The notes beneath the pieces are model-generated. The model searched no databases and was not told where the DNA came from. It was given only the letters and a program-made list of their open reading frames with translations. This document shows positions 30,770 to 39,978 of a stretch of DNA of 64,000 bases, piece by piece. Made by a program: the position numbers and the translations under genes. This stretch comes from Prorocentrum cordatum (taxonomy: Eukaryota; Sar; Dinophyceae; Prorocentrales; Prorocentraceae), in contig CAUYUJ010011248.1 in assembly GCA_963575745.1 (NCBI GenBank), positions 344,290 to 408,289 on the forward strand, read 5' to 3'. How positions within the stretch are numbered: position 1 is the first letter of the stretch; the number at the start of each line of letters is the position of its first letter.

Positions 30770-32267
30770 GTGCAAGCTACTGCGTTCCTACCCGCACGCT
30801 GTTCGCCGTGCGTACGGCGAGCCGCCCACTCAGGGCTTCGGTCGCCTGATACGGCGTGGTCGACAGGCTCTGTGTGGTTCCCAGTCACAACTAAGGAGCC
30901 CAAATACACTGAACGCGCTCCGTCGAAGGCTCCTCCAAAGCCGGTGCCTATGGTACCCGGCTGCGGATTCTGGACCTTCCCAGAGGATGTCAAGCGTAAA
31001 TTGGACCGACGATCTCGTGTTGCGCAAACGCGGGCACTGATTGATGCGGCCGACCTCGAAGATGAGATCCGGCACCTCTCGCTTTCATGGGGGCGTAGTG
31101 CTCCGGGGAACAGGGCTTCTGGGAACGTATCCGCCGTCCCGGGAGGCCCGACTGCCGTTCAGCTCGGTCACACCAAGTTCATCATTGATACCAGCTGCGG
31201 CTATAACTTGGTCTCTGAGAAGTTGGTGCGGGATGCAGGCGCTCTGAGTTGTGTTAAACGACTTCCAGCCAGCATAACTGTGAACACTGCCGGAGGTCCG
31301 TCACGGGTCCTCAGTTCAGTGAGCGTTGCATGCCCCGGGTCCTCCCTAGAGGCGGTCGTGATGCGTTCCACGCCCAGCGTTATCTCTGTTGGTGAGAGGT
31401 GCATGAACCATGGCTTCAGTTTCCACTGGCCCGCTGGCAGTACCCCTTATCTTACACTTCCCAAAACGCATCAGCGTATCCATCTCTCTGTAGAGGGGAA
31501 GATTACGTACCTGACCCTGAAGGGCAGGGAGGAGCTCGGAATGTGGAGCTGTGCAGTCGCGGAGGAGACCGAGTGTCTTGAGAGGTGGTGTTGCGTGGAG
31601 CCCTCGGCCAAGGCTTATTTGAATGACGTGGAGCAGGTGGGAGGTCCGCCCCCGCAGTCAATTCGACACCGCGCAGCCCGTGACATGCACGCGCAAGAGT
31701 TGATTGCTACCCGCCGCTATGAGAACGGCTCCCCTGTGGACCCGGATGACGTTTCGTTTCCATCAGACTCACTTGATACGATCACCTATTTCAATTATTC
31801 CCCAGCCCAGGCACAGGCTCTTGGTTGGAGCTACGCTCCCACCTCGGCTGTTGCACCTAGTCCACCACTGGCGGGTCGCTCTACGAGCCCTCCGCCGTGT
31901 AGCCGCAGCGCTAAGCGCAAAGGATACCGGTTATCACAAATTTGCGGCGTGTTTGGACGTAAGTTTTACGGCTGGACATGCTGTGCGACTCACCCGGCTA
32001 CGCCTGGGGAGGAGTCAGTAGTGGAGCCAGCTGCAGAGGGAGCCGAAGACTACGTCGAGGTCCCCCCTGAGGCCGACTCTGAATCTGAGGTTGGGGCACC
32101 ACCCTTGTCGAGGGTGGAGCGCCTAAAACAGGCTGCGGTCTCCCTCGCGCATCTTCTCACCCACATCCCTTTCAACCCGTGCTGCAAAATCTGTGCTGGA
32201 TCTAAAGCTCTCCGCAAACAACACCGTAAAAAGCGGAACAAGGGCCCACTGACCGTCCCCAGACCAT
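30770..32267 (+). pseudogene. Retropepsin and pre-integrase region
   Basis: The protease active site is in KFIIDTSCGYNLVSEK (D-T-S-C-G, a variant seen for the D-S/T-G box), with a flap-like region TVNTAGGPSRV and a second strand RSTPSVISVGERCMNHG. The end of the reading frame carries an HHCC-like pre-integrase element (HLLTHIPFNPCCKICAGSK and basic KQHRKKRNKGP). The frame is then entered by the 181-bp TIR element at 32268; the stop at 32453-32455 lies beyond it. Confidence 0.75.
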
Positions 32268-32448
32268 ACTCTGAGTTTCTTAATAAGCGCGGGGGGGTCG
32301 CCGCCCCCGCCGACAGCCCCAAATCGACCCCCGTCGCGGTCAAACCCCGCGCGCTGAAAGCGCCCCGACCCCCGTCGCGACCCGCCGACGTGGCGAGGCT
32401 GACCCCCGTCGGGGGGGTACCCCCCGCGCTTATCAAGGAATTCAGAGT
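32268..32448. mobile_element. 181-bp TIR element (MITE-like) inserted in integrase region
   Basis: Terminal inverted repeats of about 30 bp: ACTCTGAGTTTCTTAATAAG at the left, and at the right the reverse complement ACTCTGAATTCCTTGATAAG. Both continue into GCGC plus a G-run (31 and 30 nt, three mismatches and one indel). The interior is GC-rich (GACCCCCGTCG iterations). The length, 181 nt, equals 1 modulo 3, and the coding frame changes by exactly that amount across it. No clear target-site duplication is visible. Confidence 0.82.
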
Positions 32449-32450
32449 GC

Positions 32451-32909
32451 GCTAATCCGCCATGCTTTGGGCACCTGACGACCATGGATCACTGGTTCGC
32501 TGCGGATGACCTATCGCGGGGTATTCATGATGAGACCGCGTGCGTGATGTTTGTGGACCGTAAGTGCAAATTCTTGGTGGCAGGGCCCGTCCATGATAAG
32601 CAGGGTTACCACGTGTGTAACTGTTTGGTCAACCTTGTGGGCCCTGAAGAGAAGATCACATGTTCTTACACTGATGGGGCTCCTGAGCTCGCAGCTGCCT
32701 GTAGGGAGCTGCATACTGCCCATGACCCTACCATTCCAGGGGATAAGATGGGAATGGCACATGCGGAGAGGGCTAACGGGATTGCCCAGATGGGCACCCG
32801 GGCGCTGCTAAGCGGCGCTGGGCTTCCTCCTCCGTGCTGGCCGTTCGATGTACGGTACTTTTGTTTATGCCATAACGTACAGCACGACGCTGAAGGCAAT
32901 TCCCCGTGA
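32451..32909 (+). pseudogene. Copia-like integrase core
   Basis: Sense resumes immediately after the TIR element (PPCFGHLTTMDHWFA). The D-D-E triad is visible: Asp in TMDHWFA, Asp in CSYTDGAPELAA and Glu in MAHAERANGIAQMG. The frame ends at TGA 32907-32909 with the post-catalytic helix LLSGAGLPPPCWPFDVRYFC. The integrase C-terminal part continues in another frame. Confidence 0.8.
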
Positions 32910-32936
32910 CAAGAGCGATACTACGAGGACTTCATA

Positions 32937-33215
32937 TTGCCCCTGTTACCCTTCGGGTCCTGGATCCTTTACATGCCTCGTCCTCGATCTCGCTTCCAGG
33001 TCGCCAAGACGTCCTCTGCGATGGTGCCTGGCATTTATCTCGGGTATGTGCACAAAGCGGGGGGGCTGGTTGGGCCCGAGAGTTACGTCATCCCTCTACG
33101 AGAGCTTGACGGACTGAACATGGAGACGGGACGCACCCCTGATGGCAAGCGCCCGGTCATTGAAAAGACGGACTACGTCTACAGCAACATTCTTGACATT
33201 GGTCGAGTCTCGTGA
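32937..33215 (+). pseudogene. Integrase C-terminal region
   Basis: Reads SRFQVAKTSSAMVPGIYLGYVHKAGG, the G-I-F-L-G-Y-like segment typical between Copia integrase and RT. It stops at 33213-33215. Sense appears to continue in other frames to 33400. Confidence 0.6.
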
Positions 33216-33289
33216 ACCCATCGTTCCCATGAGGACAGCATACGAGAAGGCCCAGCGCGAAGTCAAGAGCGTCGTCCTTCGAACCCCTG

Positions 33290-34995
33290 ATGTCCCTAGT
33301 GGCTCAGCCGGTGGCGCCTTTGGCGGTTCGCTACGCGGGCTCTTCTCACCAAGGAACTCGTCAGGCCATTGGCCTGGCGGCTGCCGCTACGCGACGCAGC
33401 GTTCCGAGGATGCCTTGTTTCTTTAAAGACATTGTTCAGTCGGGGCACAGACAGAAAGAGCGTTTGGACCTGCAGTCGATGCGCAACCTTCTGACAGATT
33501 CACCCGCGTTCATTGATGAACCTTTTGCTTTGCCCGATGAGTTCAGACAAACGCGGATTGATGCGGCAGTGGCCCGCTCGCTCTCCAAGGCCGAGGCTAA
33601 GCAGAACAAGGATGCTGCGGATGCCCTCAAGCGCGAATGGGACCGCCTTCGTGAGATCCGCACATGGGACGAAGAAAACGTCCGTGAATATGACGACGTA
33701 GTGCGGGAGCTCAAGCGACACAATAAGACGGCTCACTTCGGGCGTCTGTTCGCAATCTTCGTCGAGAAGAACTCTGAGCTACCTGCAGGCCATAATGATA
33801 GAACGTTCAAAGGACGTGTTGTTTTTGATGGGTCGGACGTTCGGGGCCAAAATAAGGATGTCGCGCTCTTTCAGGAGCTCTCAAGCAGTCCCGCAACGAT
33901 GCAGGCCAGCAAAGCCGCTGATACCTACGGCCTTTTCAAAGGACACAACGTTGAACAGGCCGATGCTAAGCAGGCCTACACTCAGTCCAAACTCGGGGGG
34001 GGGGGGGGGGCTACGTGGGTTTTCCTTCCAAGGGAGGTGTGGCCTGATGCATGGGCGGGAATGAGAAATCCAGTTTGCCCCCCTGCTTCTGTCTTCGTAT
34101 GGACACCCAGACTCAGGCGGTTATTGGGAGCAGCACTGTGAGGGTCACCTCTTGGCCACAGGCTTTGAGAAGTGCTCCCCTTGGCGTAGATGTTACCACC
34201 GCCCTGAGCTTATTTTTCCTTATTGTGTACGTCGACGATTTCAAGTTGGCAGGTCCGCAAGGCAATATCCCCAAGGGATGGGACATGACTAAGAGCCCTT
34301 CTCCTTCATGCCCTAAGGGCATTGAGATCGACCCGCCTACGGCTGTCGGTCGCTATCTGGGTTGTGAGCACAGTGTTTCTACGAAAACGGTGGGGTGGCA
34401 GGGGCAGTTGCCTACTGACCTTGATCCGCCACTTCCGAAGCAGAAGAACACCGATGTCAACGATTCGGGGGGCGCATCTGCTCATACGGGGGGGGGTGAC
34501 GAGGCTGCGCCTGCTCCCCCGTATCAGCCTCGAGAAACACGTGAAGTGCGCGTAATGACTTGCGATATGTGTGAATTATTTGAGTCATGTGTCTTCTTGT
34601 ATGCCCAGCTCACTGACACCGACCCTCGCACCTACCCTGACGCACCCACTCCCTTTGGACCTGAACTCATTGATTTGGAGGACGGACAGGGGGGGTCCCG
34701 GGGGGAGGGCGTTCCTCCCGCGGAGGAAGCACTGGCAGTGGTCCTGGGTTTTGATTGTGCTCGTGGCCCTGAAGATGTTGCCATTGAGGTCGACGGCCTC
34801 GTTGCCAGCACAGACGACCCTGGCCCTCCTACGGAGGCGGGCGTCCTTCAGCCTATTGCTGCCAAGGTGCTTATGAAGATCCTCTATGGTGCCCGTATGG
34901 CTAGGTATGATCTTCTTCGTGCGGTGTGCCATGCGGCCAGTTGTGTGACGAAATGGACTGAGCAACAGGATATGGACCTGTTTCTGTTGATCTGA
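33290..34995 (+). pseudogene. Copia-like reverse transcriptase, frame-broken
   Basis: From about 33430 the RT N-terminal region and fingers are readable (FKGRVVFDGSDVRGQNKD; NVEQADAKQAYTQSKL, first catalytic Asp). A 14-nt G run at about 33996-34009 inserts Gly codons within the palm. The sense then passes through a second frame (YGHPDSGGYWEQHCEGHLL) to a third, with LFFLIVYVDDFKLAGP (the YVDD box, about 34227). A low-complexity acidic spacer follows, and RT ends at KWTEQQDMDLFLLI. TGA at 34993-34995 interrupts a frame that continues into RNase H. Confidence 0.75.
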
Positions 34996-35763
34996 TACAT
35001 CAAGACTACGTCTCACTACCAAATGGTGTCTTGGGTGGGTGACTCCCTAGAGGAGGTATCCATTAAGCTGTACTCTGATGCCGATTTGGCCAGTGATCTG
35101 CGCACCCATCGCAGCACCAGCGCCAGCCACCAGATCATCTGGGGACCCTATACTAGGGCTCCTCAGAGTATGGCCTCACACCGGCAGACTTGCGTGTCCC
35201 ATAGCACGCTTGAGGCGGATATTGTCGCTGCTGATCTGGCTCTGCGCACTGGGTTACTCGCAGCCCTGCCCCTGTGGCAGACGCTACTGGGCAGAACCCC
35301 GCAATGCACATTTCTTGAGGACAACCAAGCGGTGTGCAAGGTCATCAAAGCGGGGGGGTCTCAGAAACTTATGCACTTACCACGCGCCCACCGCACTGAC
35401 GCCGCAGCTGTCTCTGAACAGCTTGCGCGCGGAATTGTTGACCTTAAGTACGAGCGCACTCAGAACGAGGCCGCTGACATCGGCACTACGTGCTTTACTG
35501 ACCCTCTCGCTTGGACCAAGGCCCTGTACCTGGTCAACATTGTTTCTCCCCAATATTGGCAACTCAACAACTACGAGGACTACCTGTGGTCATTATTCTC
35601 TGACGGCCTTCCCCAGAAACCCGGGGGGATTCTAAAGCCCCGTATTGGACCGATGGCGGTAATACGGAGCGGAAAAGTGCCGGGCAAGAAGGATTTTAAG
35701 AAGGCAAAGCGCCCTAACAAAGGTAAGCTCGCTCAATCCACTGAAAGAAACGAAACCCCATAA
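34996..35763 (+). pseudogene. Copia-like RNase H
   Basis: In frame with the preceding RT after the TGA. Starts YIKTTSHYQMVSWVGD, then IKLYSDADLASD (catalytic Asp), SHSTLEADIVAADLA (Glu), FLEDNQAVCKVI (Asp) and NEAADIGTTCF (final Asp). It ends with a basic tail (KKDFKKAKRPNKGK) and TAA 35761-35763. It degrades the RNA strand of the RNA-DNA hybrid. The domain itself is intact. Confidence 0.8.
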
Positions 35764-36057
35764 ATCTTTCCACGAGCGGCACTGATGCGAAGGCGGCACC
35801 TAGCTACGCTTGTGCTGCGCCCGGCACAAATGACGGTGATGATTTCTGTGAAAGCTCCGCCCCGAATCCGGGAACTGAGGATCTGACACGAGTTGACGTG
35901 CTAGCGAGGGCGAGTACCCCCAGTTCTCAGAGGCAAGAAGAGACAATCATCACTGATTCCACTGCTAGCTCCGCTGCTGTGGCTCAAAAGGTGGCCAACA
36001 AAAAGGAGGGAGGACATGAGGATGCTCATCGAGTTTTGTTGTGGCGAGAACAATAAG
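35754..36057 (+). pseudogene. Linker between RNase H and the methyltransferase-like domain
   Basis: In a second frame sense continues past the RNase H stop (SYACAAPGTNDGDDFCESSA; EDLTRVDVLARASTPSSQ; IITDSTASSAAVAQKVANKK) up to TAA at 36055-36057. A methyltransferase-like motif starts in the third frame at 36022. The original polyprotein was probably one continuous frame. Confidence 0.5.
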
Positions 36058-36876
36058 TTAGGATAACAACAGAACTTCTTTGTCAACAAGTGCAAAGTCG
36101 TTCGGCTCACCGAGAACGAAGACATGACAAGTGAAACCGGTAAGTCGTACGCCCTGAAAACCGTTAAAGACTTTAATGGCACTAAAATTGCGTTGTGGGC
36201 CTCCATGCCATGCATAGGCGGGTCATCCTGGCAACATGTCAATGAACAAATTTACGATCGAAAAGGAGACCTTGCAAAGCAGAAGCGACTCAGAGGACTT
36301 CGTACCCTGTTCCGTCAGCTGTTCTGGTGTTCTAGGGACCTCTCTAACGATATTCTTTCCAAAGGGGGAATTGTTTGCCCTGAGTGGCCATCATCTTGTC
36401 AGTGTTGGCGTGATCCCCAAGTGATTGAGTATTTGAGAAATATTGGTTTCCATAAGTGTTGTTTGCACGGATGTTCTTACGGTCTAGTAAACACCAAGGG
36501 CATACATATGAGAAAGACTGGGACCATATCATCCACATCAGAAGAGCTTTTGCATGGGATTGAGAGGCGTTGTGACGGGGCGCATGATCATGATGAGGCA
36601 AGAGGTAAGGATTGCATGCTCGCTGAGAATTATACTGATGAGTTGGCGTTGCATGTCCACACGTCGCTCGCGCATGTTTTTGCACGCGCATCTCAGCCCT
36701 TGAACGCATCATCCTCGTCCTTGAATGCCACTCCCGCTGCTGTTTTCTCTCGACAGGCTCTCGGCCCCCCCCCCCCGTTGGGCGGGCTATGCCTGGACCG
36801 GGCAGCGCGTCGCGAGGTGCCGCCTCCGGCGACATGCTCGACGCGAAGGGGATGCGCCCTGCGGGCCACCCTCTGA
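36022..36876 (+). pseudogene. Methyltransferase-like domain at the C-terminus of the Copia-like element
   Basis: The frame reads LIEFCCGENNKLG, a glycine-containing SAM-site-like motif I, then TAA at 36061-36063. After the stop it continues in frame with NFFVNKCKVVRLTENED, then IALWASMPCIGGSSWQHVN (a Pro-Cys motif IV as in cytosine-5 methyltransferases) and IVCPEWPSSCQCW (Glu-x-Pro, motif VI position). Next come HGCSYGLVNTKGIHMRKTGTIS (motif VIII-like) and a Cys/His tail (RRCDGAHDHDEARGKDC). The order and spacing fit a small class I methyltransferase, possibly C5-type. The last 60 residues are low complexity. The assignment rests on motifs alone; retrotransposons with captured cytosine methyltransferases are known from algae. 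Confidence 0.55.
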
Positions 36877-36886
36877 TCAGCAGCCC

Positions 36887-37724
36887 TCTGAACCAGTTGT
36901 GCGTCGACCTTTAACCCCGCCTCGGAAGGGGAAGGGAAAGGGGCCCACTTGGGTGGATTTTCACGATGACGACACTCCGGGTGCCTGGGCCAATTACCGG
37001 GGCGGTGTAGCTCAGGCGCCTACGGCCGAAGAGCGAGCACCGGCTCCCCGTCCGAACTTTCAGGCAGTCGCGCTTCCTACGGAGGCTAGCGACGTTGCGG
37101 TCAAGGGCCAGGGCAAAGGAAAGCGCAAAGGTGGAAAGGAGAATGCCCCTGAAAACTTTGAGTCCTACAACGTGGCAGGGGAAACCCTTTTGGCATGCTT
37201 AAAGCACATTTATGCCTACCCTTTCACTGACAATCCCTGGGAACTGTTCCTGGATGCTTATAATATGACCCTCAGGATCTACCAAGAAAATGAGGCGTTC
37301 AAGGACGATTGGACATTCCATCAAAACATGGGGCCGTGCCCTTGTGTGGCGCGGGGCGACACATTCGCGAGAAACCTCCTTGACGAAGGCATGGGTGGTT
37401 CCACTGAGCGCATGTACCTTATGGCGAGCAACATTGTTGGCATGACCAACTTCGCCGAGGTTTACCTGGCTCGTGTGCCCCCCTCACGCAGAGTACTATC
37501 GCACCCTTAACCCATGCGAAAGCGTCGGCCCCATTACCATGATCCATCACGGGGCTGAAGACGATGGAAAGGGGATCGTCATCTCCTATGCGCCAGCCGA
37601 GTTCCTTGGTTACCACGAGGTCCACGGGTACAAGGTCCTTGCTTTTGTTGTGGTCTGGAAATCGGCCCACCGTTGCTCGGGCTGCCATTTGGCATTCCCA
37701 GTCACTGTCACTGACCCAACCTGA
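36887..37724 (+). pseudogene. Unrecognised coding remnant, frame-shifted
   Basis: The first part (to 37510) has a Lys/Gly-rich stretch (PPRKGKGKGPTWVDFHDDD; GQGKGKRKGGKE) and then a globular-looking part (ESYNVAGETLLACLKHIY; PWELFLDAYNMTLRIYQE; MGPCPCVARGDTFARNLL). Sense changes frame near 37470 (HAEYYRTLNPCESVGPITM; YAPAEFLGYHEVHGYKVL; HRCSGCHLAFP). The C-terminal CSGC and CPC sites suggest metal binding. No family is recognised. It may be an additional 3' gene of the preceding retroelement, comparable in position and style to the unknown ORF at 62769. Confidence 0.5.
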
Positions 37725-37986
37725 AGTTCGGACCTCTATAACTGCTTCCCGAAGAGCCATAAGAGTCGGCGTGTTGAGTCCGTCGAGCTTCGGCCTACGG
37801 GTGGGAGTCGTCCCTGTGGGACGCATTACTCCCCTAACCTCGTCTCTGATGATAAGGGTGTTTGCCGTCTCATTTAGAAGAAGGAGGGCGCCGGGCAGGC
37901 TCGGGGACGCTCTATGAGCGCGACCACCTCGTCCATCCCCCATCATGGGTGGGAAGGCATGAGTTTACGGATCTGCCGTGGTCCCC

Positions 37987-38320
37987 CCTAGAAAACAGGT
38001 TAACACGCATGCTCCCCTCCTAGAAAACAGGTTCAACAACAAATTCCATTACTATGCGCGATTATAACAGACGCGAAGCCTTGACGATGATGCGCGCTAT
38101 ATCAGCGCTCCGCGTATACGTCGCGCTTTGCGCGCCGCTGCTGCGTTTGCAAATATATGGTGCGGGCGCACTTGCGCTCGCGCCATGGCACGGCGCGGGC
38201 GATCCCGCTTAGGTGGGGTCGGAGGCTGCGCGAACAGCGTCTACAGTCGCCCGAGCGCGCCGACGCGCTTCGCTTGTTGGTGAGCCTGTTTCAATATGTT
38301 GGTGAGCATATTTTCTAGGC
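37987..38320. mobile_element. Possible small TIR element
   Basis: CCTAGAAAACAGGTT occurs at 37987 and again, as CCTAGAAAACAGGTTCAACAAC, at 38019. The right side ends with TTGTTGGTGAGCCTGTTT (38275) and TTTTCTAGG (38311-38319), imperfect reverse complements. The interior is rich in GCGC palindromes. It is a candidate MITE; the ends are approximate. Confidence 0.4.
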
Positions 38321-38379
38321 GGGCCCGCGCGCGGTGCTAGGACCGTCCGAAAGCTAACGCCAATCTTCAGCGCGGGGAG

Positions 38380-38578
38380 GGAGTATAGTAGAGTAGTATA
38401 TGCATTAGAGTAGAGCGGAGCATATTAGAATAGAGTGGTCGCAAAGAGTAGAGCTGTGTAAGAATAAGGTATAGCAGAGTAGGTGTAGAGTGTTTAAGAG
38501 CAGGAGTATACTGAAGTAGAGCAGAGTAGATTAGAGAAGAGAGCAGGGCATGGTATACTAGTGTAGAGCAGAGTCGAA
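38380..38578. repeat. Degenerate AGAGT/TAGAGC tandem repeat
   Basis: Iterations of TAGAGTAGAGC-like 5-6-nt words with interspersed TATA and GCAT words. Moderate A+T content, no ORF. Confidence 0.75.
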
Positions 38579-39095
38579 CATAACCTTAACGTGCTTGGAG
38601 AGCCACGCGGCTCGGCGGAGTCCAAGCTCAGGCGGCCTGGGGGTCCAGGGGCTATAAGAGGGCACGAAGGGGACTCGAAGGACTTCAAAGGGGCTCCGAT
38701 GGGGACTTCACGGCAGCCTTGAGGATGGCCTGTCGGGGAGGATGGGTTCAAAACGTGGGGCGTCGAAGGACCTGTAGACAGGACCGTAGCGGGGCTTGTG
38801 GGGGGAGGGGCTTTTGCGGTGCGTTGGAAGCCCTGGGGTGCGCGTTCTGACCAGAATTTCGAAAGGCATCCAGCCGTGGCCGCAAGCGCTCCGGAGAGGC
38901 CCGAAACGGGCCCAACGACTTCGAAACGTCCAACGAAATTATCCCGGCAAAGCAACCTAACAGCGATGTGTAGGAGCATATCTGGAAGCATTCCCCTTAA
39001 GATTCAAATGAGAATCCAGTTGTAGAGTTCTGCTGTTCTCGCAGTCGTAGTCGCATTCGCGATGACAGTCGCAGTGGCAACGGCAGTCGCAGTCA
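38579..39095. other. No recognisable feature
   Basis: Unique GC-rich sequence. Short ORFs on both strands have no sense. It ends at the CAGCCT array. Confidence 0.4.
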
Positions 39096-39428
39096 CAGCC
39101 TCAGCCTCAGCCTGCCTCAGCCTCAGCCTCCGCCTGCCTCAGCCTCAGCCTGCCTCAGCCTCAGCCTCAGCCTGCTTCAGCCTCAGCATCAGTCTGCCTT
39201 CAGCTTCGGCCTCAGCCTCAGACTGCCTCAACCTCAGCCTGCATCAGCCTCAGCCTCAGCCTCAGCCTGCCTCAGCATCAGCCTGCCTCAGCTTCAGCCT
39301 CAGCCTCAGCCTGCCTCTGCCTCAGCCTCAGCCTGCTTCAGCCTCAGCCTCAGTCTGCCGTCAGCCTCGGCCTCAGCCTCAGCCTGCCTCAGCCTCAGCC
39401 TGCATCAGCCTCAGCCTCAGCACGAAGC
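39096..39428. repeat. (CAGCCT)n hexanucleotide array
   Basis: About 50 units of CAGCCT with frequent CTGCCT and CATCAG variants. The ORF through it (39062-39439) is an Ala/Ser/Leu repeat and is not credible as a gene. Confidence 0.93.
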
Positions 39429-39707
39429 AACCCAGCTAGAAGGACAAAGCGCTGAATGTACACCGATGTGTTCGACGACTGCGTATGTAATGATGTGACG
39501 ATATACAGACTGAGCCCTTCGTGAATGTCTACATGTTTTTCTGACGCCTACAAACGGCGCTGACGTGTGTGTGAAAAGTGTCCGCGCAGCAAAAGCCGGC
39601 GAAGCGTGCAGACAGCCAGCTGCAAAAGGTTGCGAGCGGCTCTTGGAAGACGTTTACGGAACGGAGCTACGGTGTCTGAAAACAATGGCATCGAAGCGAA
39701 GAGCCTC

Positions 39708-39965
39708 GGAGCCCTGCAGCCTGAGAAACACCGCAGGAACTCGCATACTGAAAAGGAATGCATTGCAAACCGCACGTTGCGAACCCTGCAGGCTGAGAAG
39801 CACCGCAGGATGTCGCATGCTGAAAAGCACTTGTACTGCAGAGCGCAGGCTGCGAAACCTGCAGGCTGAGAAGCACCGCAGGAACTCGCATGCTTTCGAA
39901 CACTACTGCTCGAGACCGCAGCTGGAGAGCGGCAGACCGCAGGCTGAGAAGCACCGCGGGCAGAG
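39708..39965 (-). repeat. ~74-bp tandem repeat carrying the GASQPA word, 3' of the EEP-like gene
   Basis: Three full units and a partial fourth, each starting CCTGCAGGCTGAGAAGCACC and continuing GCAGGAACTCGCATGCTGAA with variations. The ~19-bp core GCAGGCTGAGAAGCACCGC is the same word that is inserted in the coding region upstream on the minus strand, where its complement encodes GASQPA. Here it lies just beyond the gene's stop codon, in the probable 3' UTR. Confidence 0.85.
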
Positions 39966-39978
39966 AGACTTGCAAAAC

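Larger units (their letters stand above)
25313..36876 (+). mobile_element. Large Copia-like retrotransposon with C-terminal methyltransferase-like domain (decayed)
   Basis: About 11.5 kb in one orientation: zinc/coiled-coil proteins, gag, CCCH-type fingers, protease, integrase, RT, RNase H, linker and a methyltransferase-like domain. Integrase before RT places it with Copia. The integrity is poor: at least eight frame changes, a TGA at 34993, a TAA at 36061 and a 181-bp TIR insertion at 32268. LTRs were not recognised, so the ends are approximate. Confidence 0.8.

Noticed and set aside
39062-39439. 125-codon Ala/Ser ORF
   Set aside because: Entirely within the CAGCCT hexanucleotide array.
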